This document shows, piece by piece, positions 1 through 15,000 of a stretch of 64,000 nt of DNA (positions are counted from its first letter, which is position 1; each line of letters begins with the position of its first letter). A program made the translations under genes and the position numbers. The notes below the pieces were generated by a model, which was not told where the DNA came from, ran no database searches, and saw only the letters and a program-made list of their open reading frames with translations. Source of the stretch: Rhodopirellula sp. (GTDB lineage Bacteria > Planctomycetota > Planctomycetia > Pirellulales > Pirellulaceae); the NCBI GenBank assembly GCA_002690925.1, contig NZGD01000103.1, positions 105,232 to 169,231 of the forward strand. The letters are read 5' to 3'.

Positions 1-20
1 AAAATTAACTACCACCGCAT

Positions 21-3000
21 TCATTCTCGATCACCAAATAAATCAACAACCAACCTGGAATCGCTTGCGGCATAATCCGTAAAGAATTCTTCGACCTCTG
101 ACTGCCAAAGATCACCTGCCCGATCTGAATCAATGGCTGACTTGGAAAGCATATTCGATTCTGAAACGATGTTCTCAGGTTTAGGCGAGAATTCATCAAG
201 ATCAGGCACGTTTGCCAGTTCCTCATCATCTCGATCTCTATCTCGCTTTGTTTCATGGTCTATCGAGCTCGAGATAAGAGATCCGCTCTGCAAATCTGTA
301 TTATGGTAACTTTGCTTCAACTTCTCCTGAATCTGTACTGGATTGGCTGCTTCGCCCTCGGCCTCCAAAGCTAGCACCCGCAAGCCATTCAAAACATGCA
401 ACGCGTCCAACAGGGTGACCTGTTGATCGGAATTTACATCGAGGAATGCAGGACTGTGCCACTGTTGGCTTACCACCGCGTCGAAGTGCTCTCCCTCGCC
501 TTCAGCAGGCCCGAGATTTGCACGAGCGATTTCGTTGATGATTTGAAGAGCATCCACAGCTGTCTGTTGTTGATCACCATTCACATCCAGTGGATTAATC
601 GGATTGGTCGAATCGATGGGACCGGCTATTTGTAATTTGGCTTCGCCCGCTTCAAAGGTTCGTGCGTAAACACCGTCTAAAAACGAGGCGTTCACCAGGT
701 TCCAAGCAGGGTCAAGCTCCACCGATTCATAATCAGAAACACGCAAGAACACGAGATTGTGGTCAGGTTTTGCTTCACTAACCGCCTTGGGCGTTACATG
801 TATCGTTGTTCCAAATCCATTACGTAGATCGATACCCTCAAAACTGGACAAATCATCCGAGAAGTCTCTCGCCAAATCAAGCGAAGCATCGCTTACGTTG
901 ACAATCAGCATATCACGTTTTGTCTGCAAACCTCCAACGAATCGGTCTTGTCCATCACCATGATCTGCCGAGTCATCTCCTGCACCACCATCCAACTCAT
1001 CCAATCCATTTCCGCCGATGAGATAATCATCACCTCCTAGTGAAGACAAAATGTCATTGTGATCACCACCATCCAGCCAGTCCTGAGAGGGCCCACCTTG
1101 CAGATAATCATTTCCATCCTCGCCAAAAAGGATCGCTGGGCCTCCTGACACAATCAATGTGTCATTATCTGCACCTCCATAAGCTGTCACAGGAATGGAA
1201 ACATCCCTAGATGATGTCAGTCGATCAGAGCCATCACCAAGATCAACGACGAACGAATCCACTAAGCGAGTTCGAATATCATATCTGAACTGACTGGCCA
1301 GAATTGCACCAGACCGCATGGGACCATAGGAGAGATTAACAGGAAATGACGCATAGACGACAAAGCTGCCATGTTTATTATCGATCGAAATATAGTCGTC
1401 ATGGGTCGTCCCAATGACATGCAAAGCACCATTCCTAAATCCGATACCGACCAGGGAATGCGTCCTGTATTCCTCGACGAAACCACCGGCATCGTCAGAG
1501 ATACGAACATAGAGGTCATAAACACCACTACCGTAGTACTGATGATTGAATGCAAATTCGCGAATGCCCGACTGATCACCAGTGACCTCGTAGGACTCTG
1601 TAGTGCCATCTCCCCAATCGACGAGCACAGTATGAGTATCATTGAAGCCTGCATCAACGAAACTTCCCGTGAGTGTTGTTAGTTCATGATGCGTGTGTGT
1701 GCCAGACGCCGAATCAAGCCACAGGCTGGCAGGCGCTGAGTTTTCGACATTGATGAAAGTGGTATAATCAGTGAACTCACCATCTGCATGCAAGACTCTT
1801 GCATACACTGCTTGGCGACCATTGGACTGGAAAAGCAAATCACTTGATGCTGGCTGCAACGTGCCGTCTTGATAGGTAGCCGAATTCCGCATCTGTCTGT
1901 CCGTTGAGAAGAAATACCTCACAGGTAATCCAGCAGCGTTTTCTCCTTCGCCTGCAGGTGCCTGCAAACCATCAGTTGCATTGCAGGTTGATAGGCTCAC
2001 TTCCACTGAATCGCCCTCAACAATCACACCATCCGCGGTTGAGAACGAGTGATAGAGCTGGCAGGTACTCGTTGGAATTTCGACCACGGTTGGGTCATCC
2101 TCGTAACCTTCAAACAATTGGATCGTGGTCACGCCACCTCGCGAAAACAAACGTTCGCGAATCGTCAACTGACCACCACCCGCCGATGCCGTCGATCGAT
2201 CCTTGAGCGCTGACAAAATCACACCACCAGCCTCCAGATTGATCACCGGAACCCCAGCCGCAACAGTCAAACCACCATCTGAATTAATATCAATCGAGTG
2301 CTTCCCCTGTTCGTTACTGGTAAAGTCCAGGATTGCTACGCCACCCATCAGGAAATGCCCTGGGGCACTCTCAACCAGACCTTCATCAACAGGATTAAAT
2401 AGTTCACTCATGCGGACTGGGATTTGTGTTACAGGCACAACATCACGCCAATCCAACACCTCAGACAACAATCCATCAAGTCGGATATCAACTTTGTCAA
2501 TGGTCATTTCGCCACGATTCTGGATGCTGATATCACCCCAATCCGTAGTTGCTGCGAGCGATGAGATCTTGGTTTGCAGCGGCATTTCCCGACTGCCGAT
2601 TCCATCTGACGACTGATTCTTACCGCCCTCGGCCGACAATATCGTTCCATCTGCTTTGATATTCAACAGATCACCGGACAGGTTATCCCGTATCACGCCG
2701 TTATTGTCCGGACGGTCCCCCGTCACACCGTCATAATCAGCCACCACCAAAACATCACCACCGATGCCCTCTGAATTCGGTTCAGTCGCCAAATTACTCA
2801 GCCACACGTCGTGCGCTGAAAGCAGGATCAGATTCCCGCTTTCACTGGTCACCGACGCACCATCCTCCATCCAAATATCACTCTGATTTGTTCCAGGGGT
2901 TAACACCTCATCACGGTAGTAGGTACCTGAGTTGATGACAACTTGTCCGAGACCTTGAGAATGTACTGATGGCAGTTGCAAGAGATAGCCACTGCGTACA

Positions 3001-6000
3001 GCCGTCGTTGAGAGATCATTCCATTTTCCGCTACTTTCCACCTCGACAATATTCTCGCTGGTTCCACCATTGGGTTCGCCTGTTTGCCAATTCTGAACGA
3101 GACCGTTTCGAGTCTGATTTCTTTCCCAGAAAGTAATCTCTTCACTGACAACGGGTGAATCCCTCCAACGCCAGTTTCCGTCATCGCCCTCATCAAATCC
3201 ACCGACTAACGCTGAATTCGAATCAATGACCTGTCTCGCATCCTCCGCGATAGTGTCATTGTGCAGCACTGCCAACCAACCGCCTTGATCAAGTGCATCC
3301 TGTCGCGCCTCTGTGTAGTTCACATCGCCGTCAACATATTGCAATTCATTTTCGATCCGCACGCTTCCGCTGCCCACCAGGTTTATATTTCCGTCACCTC
3401 CTGTCGTTCTGACCGGAGCACGAACAATGAGACTGGCATCATATTCAAGCACGTATGGCAATCTCTGACTCTGGCCAGCATGGTATTGTCGGTGTATCTG
3501 TTCGGCTGATAATGCGTGATTAAAAATAGCGAAGTCATCAATTGCACCATTAAACTTGGATTGCCCGGACGGACTGTTGCCAAACAGCCAATCCCCATCG
3601 GTGTCACGCAGTGGTGTACCACTGGATGTCGATGCTTCAGAAACCAGCTTGCCATCGAGATAAATCCTGGCCTGTGCCGTACTCGCATCAAATGAAGTCG
3701 CAAAGTGATACCAACGACCAGCTTGAACTGTATTCGCAGGCGTATTTAACGCCTCTTGTTGCACACCACCTGTCAGCGAAATATTGAAGTGCAGATATCC
3801 TGTATTATTTACCCACAGCACATTTTCTCGATTCAGTCCGCCGTTGCTGTAATCCGTTGCTCCGCCGCCCTGATCACCCTTGAAATAAATTGCTTGCCAA
3901 TCTTTGTCAAATGAATCCACTTTGAACCAACCACTGACGCTCTGCGCCATATCACCATACAAACTCACGTCATCATGAATCTTCACATGACTTGCGGGCG
4001 ACGCACCCACAAGACTAATTGACTTGTTCTCTTTAGCTGACACACTTGTCATGGCTCCCGCATGCCCCAGGTTGACACCAAGATAAGCTCCGTTAGTGCC
4101 CACTGGATCCGTTTCATAACGCAAATTGTCCAAGCCTCCAGTTTGGCCATTAAGTCCTGAGGCAAGGATATACGCGATATCACCTTGAACGCGATTCACT
4201 TCCATTGTTTCATAAGCGAAAGTGCTGAGGTTCGCTGTCGTGTACTCTGCTAGCAGAGTGTTGTTGACGTCATACGCCTGCAGAATTCCATAGTCAGAAC
4301 TATCGTCAGCAATGAAATCGATTTTGACCCCGTTAACCGGACTATCAAAATCAGCTCGTAAAGCCAGTTGCGAAATCGATATCCACGAATTTCTACCGTT
4401 GATTCCAAATCCACTGGTACCAGTGGATTTGATACTGCTGCTGTACGATACAACCGACCTTCCTTGGCTACTCGATCCCACAGCTGTCAAGATCACCCCT
4501 TCACCGGCGTTTAGCAGCGAGGCTCCTGACGCATGATCATCGGGCTCCAGCACTCCATTGAGGCCGCTATCTAGATGCGCACTTTTTTGCGCATACGCAG
4601 TTGTTCCCGACTGTTCATTCAAACGCCAATAACCAGCCGGGCTTTGATCAAGGATCGTTTTTTCCCAATCCCAACCTCTCTGGTCGTTCCAACGCCCATC
4701 GGGAAGCATCTGACCTGCATCCTCAGCGTCTAAATAGTCGTCCGGCTGGCCATTTGCCCAATAACTGAAACTACCGTCCACTGCTTCGCTTGGCGAACTG
4801 TGATACCACTGCCCCTCATGATTTTCATCGGTTGCATTGATCCAGATAGAATTCCCCTGCGCCAGCGAGGCAACACGATCTTGATCAGCCTGAGAACGAA
4901 TACTTGCGATTCGACCACCCCGACTGGCAGCGTTAAGTGCAGCGTTTTCATAAGTGTAAACGTTATTTACCAACTCGAGTGTGCCATCGATTTTTTCGAG
5001 CACATAGCGGCGTGCATTGTCTTTGTGCAAGTCATTCCACTTCCCACTGCCAATCATCTCGGCGTGATTCTCTCCACTCCCATAATTATTGGGCTCACCG
5101 GTATTCCAGTTCGCATAAGCACCTGGAGCCACTTCACCCGTTGCCGTACCAGTCCAGAAGTGAGCGGGTGCTGCCCAAAACGATTCAGCTCCATCATGCA
5201 ATGTATTCCATACCCAATCACCTTCTGCGGCTTCATCTGATGCACCAAACCAGACTGTATTTCCGCCTGCGGCATCTCGCACTTGTGCTTGTTCCGATGA
5301 TGTTTGCACTGTCGCGAGCACACCGTTTCGATGCCTCGCATCCTCAACTGCCTCAGGGTAAGTCATGGAATTCGGGACATACTCATATACCGTACTTTCA
5401 CCGTTAGCGACCAAGCTCAGATTCCCACCACCTTCGACCCGCAACGGACCATCAACGGTAATGGTTCCCTCTGATATCACAAGCAGGCTCTCGTCATGCA
5501 CGATGAGATCGGCGAGAGACAGATCTACCGTATTCTCGATATTGATAGCACCGACAGGAAAGTCACCACGAATCATATTTGTGGTTGTCGTAAGAGCCTG
5601 ATTTTGTTGACCAAGTCCTCCAATTGATGCCAGATAAATCTCCTCTGTGACGATGGTGGGCGAATTGTTGTCTGGATTGGCATGCAGGATTTGACCGTCC
5701 CCATTCCAAACAAATTTGCTCTCCGGACCTGTTGCGATCTTCCCCGCAACCTCGAGCTTCACAGGTGCATCGAGATACACATCACCCAGTAACGATGTAA
5801 TATTCCCAACACGCATGGACTGTGAGTTCAGCTTGGTTATCTCACTGCTGGCCAGATAACCGCGAGTCGATTCTTTCGATAGATCATTCCAACCTCCACT
5901 TGCTTCGAATTCACCGAAGTGCTCATGACCACCATAATTATTGGGCTCACCAGTTGGTGTATTCCAATTAACGAAGGCATCATTCACCGACTGGCCTGTG

Positions 6001-9000
6001 CTGTTTCCTTCCCAGAACTGTTTTTCTCTGAACGCTGGTTCGATCCACTTCCACACGGATTCGACTTCTGCATCTGAGGCCCCCAGCCAAATGGTCTCAC
6101 CTGCAGCCAACGACATGACGCGATTCTGTTCTTCCGCTGTATCAAGAGTAGCAATCCAACCACCACGTTCATAAGCGTCCAACCAAGCCTCGGCAAAACT
6201 GAACCCCCCCTCAATCAGTTCATGCTTGTAGGGGGTTTCGAGTACGTAAGGCAACGCGTGAACATCGTCTACGTCCTCCCAAGTTCCATCAACCTGCATA
6301 ATCAGATAGTTTTCATTCCGAAAAGCATTATTGGGCGCGATGCGCAATGTTGGTTCACTGGCAACTCCTGTTTCAGTCGCCCAATTTTCGTACCTACCGT
6401 CCACGCTTACACCGTGGTGGTTATTACCAACCCAGAAGGTAGTATCAATTAACCGACCGTCAATCCAGTTCCACTGATCTGACTGCTGTACATCGGTGGC
6501 GCCAAACCATGCTGACTTTCCATCAACTGCGACCTCTGCCAAACGCTGCTCGTCGCTGTCATGAATCGTCATCAAACGCCGCCCATTCACTGAAGCCTCA
6601 GCAAACGCCTCTGCGAAAGTGTAAGCACCTTCATATCTGACGATCTGACGATCCACTCCTTCGGACAACCAGATATCTCCATTGGTTGTTACATTCAACA
6701 CGCCATCTTGCAAATCTCCAATTTCGACACTTGCTTCAATGTTGACTCGCGCACCATCGGTGCCGGCAGCGACGCCATCGACCCCCAGTCCGCGAAGAGT
6801 CAAATCACCTTGTGAGCGGATCTCACGATGCCGCGATTCCAAATGTTTTCCTCCGGAAAATCCATTGATCACATAATGACTATCAACCTCCTCAGCGGTG
6901 CTGGCAATGCCAACAAGGTACTGTTGCTTGATCTCATGACTGGTCAGCACATGATTGAAGATCGCAAATTCATCCAACCAACCGTTCAGCGATGTTCCGC
7001 CAGCTGGAGTATTACCGAGGTGCCAATCACCGTCAGTATTCTGGATCGCACCGGCTGGAAAACTCTCGGATAATTTTTCTTCTCCATTTATATAGACCTT
7101 CATCAGATCAGTATCAGCGTCGAGCACCGAGGCAAAGTGATACCAGGTTCCCGGCTGAATCGTGGACGTCACAAAATGGGCAATTTCTCCCGTACTGCCT
7201 TCAGGTGCGGCAGTAAAATAGAGCGATTGATTTTGGTTGAGCCACAGCGTGTTTTCACGATTCGCGCAGCCGGGAGTACAATCGGGAGTATCTCCTTTCC
7301 AATAGACCGACTGCCAAGGCTTATCAAAGGAATTGACTTTCAACCAACCGGTGACCGTTTGCGTAGTACCACCGTACAACCGCGCATCATCATCAATCAC
7401 AATACGATCCGCGCTCGAGCCTCCTGAGAACCTGACTGATTTGTTCTCTGGTTGACTCTGAATAGCACCGGACTGTCCTGCGGTGACACCGTATGAACTT
7501 CCCTGCATGCCAGTTCCCAGCCCCTCGATGGCTGATTGTCCGGGTAATTCATCAAGTTTCCAATAACCCGCAGGTCCCTGCTGGCGAATTGATTCACCCC
7601 AGGCCATCAAGCCAACGTCAACCGTATTCCCTTCCAATCGATCGACACCGCGAACACGTCCCGCATCGTCGGGTTGAGCTTGGATGTCCAGCACCAGCTC
7701 ATTCTGAGCTAGTGCTGACATACTTGGTACCGTTTGCCCCGCTTGATGCAGGCGGGCAAGAATCCGGTTTGTTGTCGAATCGCTATGAATCGCCCCTAAG
7801 GGCGCATCGACAATCAATTCATGAGCATCAATCACCGTACGTTCACCCGGCACCCGAGCTTGGATATCACCAGACAAATTCCGGATTTCGACCAAGCCAC
7901 CTGGGTTGTGAATATTGCCATTCAATTTGATAGGGAAGCTATCACTTGTTGATCCATTTTCTTGCTGACCAAGGTTAGCAACAATCAGTCGCCCATGAAC
8001 GAGGTCATCTGAGTCCGGATACCGACGAATCTCAAGTTCATCAAGAGGCGCATCAACCAGCACAACGCTTGCACGTTCCGGTCGTCGCCAATCCCCTTCA
8101 TGCCCTTCATCGGTTGCATTGATCCAAACACCCCCTCCCGAAAGGTTCCAGATTTCATTGTTTTCAGCGGCAGTCGTGATTGAAGCAACCTGCCCATTGC
8201 GGCTTGTTGCATCTTGTACCGCTTCGGCAAACGTAAATGGACCAGCAATCAATTCAAACCCGCGGTCCGTTTCCAAAACATAACCCCGTTCAACATCACC
8301 GCTGATATCGTTCCAAACACCAGTGGAATACAGCTCAACGTGATTTTCAGATCCGTTGTAATTATTTGGTTCACCAGCAGCCCAATTTGAATAATGACCA
8401 TCGACCGCCGTTCCATTGGCGGCACCCGACCAGAAAGTCTTTTCGGTGAGTGAATTATCAATATTGAAATTCGCGAGATCGATATCAGGCAACTCCAATT
8501 CATTGGGGGCATGATTTTTCATGTCAGCGTGCACCTGTGCGTAAAACAGTGCATCACCAGTCACCTTGGCATCGCCATCGATTGCATCCAAATCGTTGAC
8601 GTAAAATTGCGACAATTGCTCGGTGAAATCATAGTTGACTTCATCAACGACGATTGATTGCCCCGCTGTGTAACGACCACCCTCCTGCACCGCTCCACCA
8701 TTAAGCACGATGCCGTCAGCCGTCTTCACAAATCCGCTAGCATCAACGTCCAACTCAGCTTTTCCACGGCCTAAAACAGTCGCATTCCAATTGATCTCTC
8801 GATCAGCATTCAAGGATTTGGAAGAACTTTGGTTCGATGAACCTCGATCAGTTACTGCTTCAGTAACAAAGTCACCATTTACAATATCCTGCCGTGCTTC
8901 AACCATCAGCGTATCAGCGTGAATCGTTGCCCCTGACGTACTTGTCACACTGGACATGCCGTCATACGCGATATTTGCGTCGGCACGTGATGCAGCACGG

Positions 9001-12000
9001 CCACGTCGCGTGTGTGCCTTGGTGTACAGATCAACGTTTTCATGCAGGGCTAGAATTTCGACATCTCTGCTTGTAATTCTCGCATCATCCAATAATTCTA
9101 CGACGACAGTATCCTCAACATTGATGTCTGCTGTGGCCTGATTCGCATTCTGCATGCCTCCACCGAACGCCTGCACGATTTCGTCAGTTGGATGCGCTGG
9201 CGAGGTATTTACACCCAGCATTTTTGCATGCAGAACCACTGCATGACCGGCCACCAAGTCAGAATCATTAACAGCGATCCCAGTTCGATTGAGGTTATCA
9301 CCCGAGGGTTTAATTTGAATCCCAGAGCCCTCCGTCTGATTTGCCTTTGAGCTTCCAAACATTGCGCCCGAGTGGGTCGTTGCCGTCATTTGATCAACTA
9401 AATCGGAGTAGGCATTGATCTCGATTTTCTCACCTGCCAAAATTCTTGCACCATTCGCGATGTCGATCCATGAATCAAATGACTCACGAATGGTCGCGTT
9501 CGACAAAGCATTGGCATCGATTGCTCCATAACTCTTTGCGTCCGCGTGGGTCTGAACCTGATCGCTAATTTTCGATTCCACAGTCACACTGCCGTTTGCG
9601 GTCAAATTACCGTGCAGGTTGATATGCGCTGCATGATCGACCACAGATGTCACAGTGGCTCCTGACCCCCCGGCAAGCAATGCCCCCCCATAGGCCTCTG
9701 CCTTGGCTTTTCCATTACCCGCGGACAAGGCCGTCATATCAATATCTTCTGCCGCATGCAGACGACTCCCTGCAGCCAAATTGATCACAACGTCTGGTTC
9801 GTTAGTGGTGACTGACTGTGGTCGTATCGACTGGGCAACCAACGATCCGCCGGCACTATGCACGTGACTGGAGGCGGTTCCCGTCCCATCTGGATTGGTT
9901 CTGTGACCTAGTTTGATTAAAGGTAGAGTTTGCGGTCCAGTGGATTTACTTTGGATATCGAATCGCAGGTTGTGCGATCCTTCACCAGTATCCGTCAGAT
10001 CAATTCCCATCGTGCCAATAAAGCTTCCCTCACCAACATGGAATTGGGGATCCGTGGCATCAGATCCACTTAAGTTGCTCAGGATGCGATTCTGCTCGGA
10101 ATCTTCAGCGGTCTTCATAAGACTGAAATAGTCTGATGAAGAATCTGTAACGTAATACGTCACCCCCGAGGACAAGCCTTCGATCGGTAATTCTTTGACG
10201 GGTACAAGGTAGTGATTCACAGATGAGGGTAGACCTGTTGCATCAATGCTGATCAGGTCGCCTCGGCCATCGGCACTGGTCCACTCATACAACTGCACCG
10301 AATTCCGGTGATCCGGTGAAGTGCTGATTTTCAATTCATACCGACCGTGGTTCTCAAGCCCTTTGATGATCTGGCTATCTGAGGCACCGATCCACGCTGA
10401 AGTTTTGCCACTCCTTTGGAGGAGCTGTTTTGCAGTTTCATTATCGGCATCTGAACCAATCGTTGCGATCCACCCACCCTGTTCGCGGGCATCGTCTCGT
10501 GCCTCGGCAAATGTTTTTCCTGAATCAAAAGACCTCACAGCATACTTCGGCATTTCCACGAGCACACGGTTCTTGTTGTTGTGCCCATCGTCATCATCGT
10601 TCCAAGCACCGGATCCATACATTTCAAGAACCGTTTCTTTATTTCGTACGGCCGTGGCACCGCTCCCGTCATTTGGCTCATCGCTACTCCATGGAATCTC
10701 GAAATTACCCGTTGCATATCCGTTCTTTCCTCCCTGCCAGAATTGCACATGATGGTTTGGATCATCACCTCCACCATCCCATATCCATGTGTCTTCATCC
10801 TTGTCATCAGAACCTGCCAACCACACAGTGTTACCAGCCGCTGCCGTCATCGCTCTTTGCAATTCGCCATCGTCCGAAATTGAAGGTAACCATCCCCCTA
10901 CCTCTCTCGCCAATGACCGAGCGTCGTGCCAATTCCGAGATTCATCGTGGAGTATGAATTGGGGATATTCGATCACATATGCATGAATGGCCGAATCACC
11001 AGACATATCTTCCCAAGTGCCATCATGGCGCATGACCGCAAAATGCTCATCACCGCCACTGTTGTCTGGCTGATTGGAATCCCAATTGGCATAGGCATCT
11101 GAAATGGCTGTTCCATCACTGTCCCCGCTCCAGAACTGGCTTCCCGTCAAACTATGCAAGTCACTGCTGCTAGTGTCACTGTCATCATCTTCAGCGGACT
11201 GCGGCTGAGGCCCCTCGGTCCAGTACCACTGCTGATTGGCAGCATCAGCCCAATACTCAACAACATCTCCATCACTGAAGCGTTCAACATCTTCTGCCAA
11301 GTAAATGGTATGGCTCAACGAATCAGCATTCTCCGGATTCAAATCAACAGCATCCGGATTGTCCTCGACAGGAGGATCAGCACTGGCAACTTGCACATTG
11401 ACAACGCCTGCAGAAAGAACAACGGGATCTTGCGATCGGTAAGTAACGGCCTGCCCATCCTCAAATCCATGATTCGGCAGATGCAGCTGACTCGAATCAA
11501 CCACATTGGCACCTGACAATGCCTTTGGTGCGATAGGTGAGTCGCCGGGCGTGTAATTAAAAAGCATCACTTGATCATCATCAACGCGATTAACCCAGTA
11601 CTGCATCCCATTACTTAAGCCACCGATCGGTTCATCACCAATCTGCTGATAAGTGATCACATCCCAATCATTTGGGTTCCACTGATCAAGCGAAAAAGGT
11701 CCCTTAAAGGATGCGCTGCGTCCAAAATCCAGACGATCCTGATCGAGAATGACATTGTTCAGGCTACTGTCGATCTGTTCGCCCAATTGGACTTTTTTAT
11801 CGGTAAACCAAATCACGTGGTATTCGCGTTGGTCTTCGAGTCCGGCAATCACACCCCCGTTTGGTGAGGTGTTCTGGTAGCGAACGAGGTCTCCCGTTTC
11901 CAGACGGTGTAAATCTTCGAATTCAATGGTATCGAACTCCGGATCGATGCCACTGTTGGCATCGAACTCAGTTGGTCGCGGTCCCTGATCAACGCCACCA

Positions 12001-15000
12001 AAGGCTTCGATTTCGATAACACCCCGGGGCGAACGCACCATCGAGGCTGGACCAACTTCAACGTTAATATCTGGACTCACCTCAGCATGGCTCGACGGCG
12101 CCAAAATCGTAACAGTCAGGGAACCGCCATTCATGGTCGCTTCGGAACTTGCATCAATGGTTGACTGTGCTGAAAAGAGGACACCTTCCCTGCCGGTCAC
12201 TTTAGTTCCCAACGACGATCGCCAATCGCTTGTTTGCAGCTCATCGTCAGTGCTCTGGTCGCCGACAGCGACTGTGACAGCTGGTTTGGCATAGGTATTG
12301 AGCGTAAGTCCACCACCCGCAAACCCAAGTGATACCGTCGTTTGTCGACTCTCTCCCCGAGCGTGGCCACCTGCGTCAGCAATCAAATTGAAGTATTTAT
12401 CAGCCGCTAAATCAGCTTTTCCAGTTACGATTGCTGACACATACGGAGAGTTCGTGGACGTCGGACGTGCGGTATCGACTGACACAAGATCTAGGCCCAC
12501 GGCTCCGGAATGTACCACCGTTTCACCGGTGCCATCGTAAATGGCACTTACCTCGATGTTGCCCTTTATCGCATCCACTTTCAGTAGTTCCGGACCATTT
12601 CCACCATCAATGAATGCCGCCAACGTGCCCTCAAGAGTGCTGCTGGTGTGCGAATCACTGCTTGCCGAACCTATGCCGAGAGTTCCGGACCAAATGGTAG
12701 CCTCAGTGTTCAAATGCGGAGTCGCGTTGGCAACAACCTGTATGTCACCTAATAACGGATCGCTCGTCATACTGCCAAGGGTTTGAATCGTCTTTGCCTG
12801 GCTGCCGGAACTGACAATCGAAGCTTCAACTTCATTCTTGATCGATTGATTCGCGGTCGGCGCGGTTGCCGCAACAGCAACAACCGAAGCGGCAATGGCT
12901 GTATCACGAAGAGTGCCAAAAATGGTGGTTCGATCATCACTTTTGACTGTGATTCCTTCTTTAGCAGTCACCTGACTTTCAGAGATGTTGGCAATGATTC
13001 GACTGGTCGAATTGGTTTCAATTTTGCTTCTCAGAACTGTCGCTGCGGCTGACACAAGATCCGCAGAAATTGAAGCGGTTACGCCAACGCTGTGAGTGTC
13101 AACATAAACATTGCTGATCGGTGCATCCTCGGGCATGGCATCAACCGCGGGAAGATCCATGATGGCCTGTACAGAGACCGCATTGTTTTCTGCATTGACC
13201 TGCGATTGATTCACCAAACCAGCCTGGACATCGTCAGCCAAATCGGTGATCACCTTCGCTTCACCATAAACAGCAGCGAGCCCAAACCCACCTGAAACGG
13301 CGGCCTGAATGTCGATGTCCCAAATTTTGGCATAGATCAACGGTGTTGAGCTTGCCCGTAGCTGGACTGACCCGGCATCCAGATGAGAGTTGTCAACGAC
13401 TGCGTGGGTTCGCGACGCGCCCCCGTCGGCTGAATCCGATATCGAATTTCGCAACACAGTAGTAGCTGCAGATACATCGATAGTGACGCCACCGCTGCCA
13501 GCAAATCCGACGGCGATTGTGTAAAGCTGCGATTCGACTGATGTCAGCTTTTCAGCATCAACAGAAATTACTCCATCTGAGTTGACGCTTGCGGAATCTG
13601 TAATCGAGGCTGTTACAGAATTCGCGATATCATTGCTGGAAAATTGAGTCAAAGCCCCAACATCAACAGCGGCACCGTCTGAGACCGTAAAAACTACTTG
13701 AACACCAACTCCTTTGGCACTGATGCCTTGCTGCTCGCCAGAATTGTCGCGGCCGTCAGTGGCGATTACATCAACGAATGAAGACTCAGAAATCGTGCTG
13801 GAATGGATGAGCGCAGTCACCTGCTGACGCAGGATATTGGTAGACCAAATCCCCAAATAGTTAATCCCCACAGACGCGCCATCGGCAGAAACCGCCGCCT
13901 GCAACGATGCGTTCGCCGAAACCGCATCAATGGCAATCCCTGAGGTCGCTGAAACATTGACTCCCCCACTTACTGAAATCGCGGAATCGGACACAGTCGA
14001 GGATAAATGTGTCCCAATTTCATTTGTGGTTACATTAATTCCCACACCTACGTTGGCTACAGCAAGCGAAAGCGAGAGCGTTGCGTCAATGGTTTCGCTA
14101 TGAATCGTTCTTGTACTATCCGCAGAAATTGTCAGTCCGGCAGCGTGCTCCACCGTTGCACTACGCAAATCAGCTGCAACGGTGCCGTAAATACGGTTCC
14201 ATGCGATCGCACCAGCAACATTCACCGTTGCACCCTCACCTAAGGACCCCAGCACACCCAACTGGATGGACCAGGATTCGATACTTCCTGATTCCGTTGC
14301 CTCAACAGTCACAAAACCGCCAGAATCTGCAATCCTAACGCCCGCGATGGAGGCGATTACCTGACTTTCCTCGGTGATTTCGTTGGTGCTCCACGACACC
14401 CCAGCATTCCCACTGAATGCTCCCTCTAATTTGGTATCCAAAGAAAATGCGATCCCGCCGCTGACTGCCGTGATCTCCGCCGCATCGGTCGCTTGAACCA
14501 ACAAATCACCCTCTAGCTCGATGACACCCTGTATAAATGGGTGGCCAGACTGTTCATGGACACGATCAATCTTAGCATTGATCTTTCTGGTAATTTGATT
14601 GGTTGATCCCGCCGCAGAAATCGCCAGTGCCACTTCACTCGCTCCTTCTTCAACTCCACCAGCGATCGTCATGTTGGTGATCTCAGAATTGTCCAAGGCT
14701 GAGACCGTTAATGTGTTTGCTTGCACTTGGACTTCATTGGAGAGCAGAGCAGTAACTGCGTAATCAAGCTCGTTGTACGCGTAGGACCCACCAAACCCCA
14801 TCGCCTCGGCCCCACTTCCCTCTTCACTACGTTTTTCCCTCGCGATGGCGAATCCTCCACCATCCCCAGTGATCTTGTGATAGCTGACAGCCTTGATTGT
14901 CAGCGAACCCGTATTGGCTTGGCCCGAAACACCACTGCGAAGGTCGATGCCGTCTGCTTGGGCCAGCGTTGTACCGATCAACTGGTTCCAAGATGCTGAC

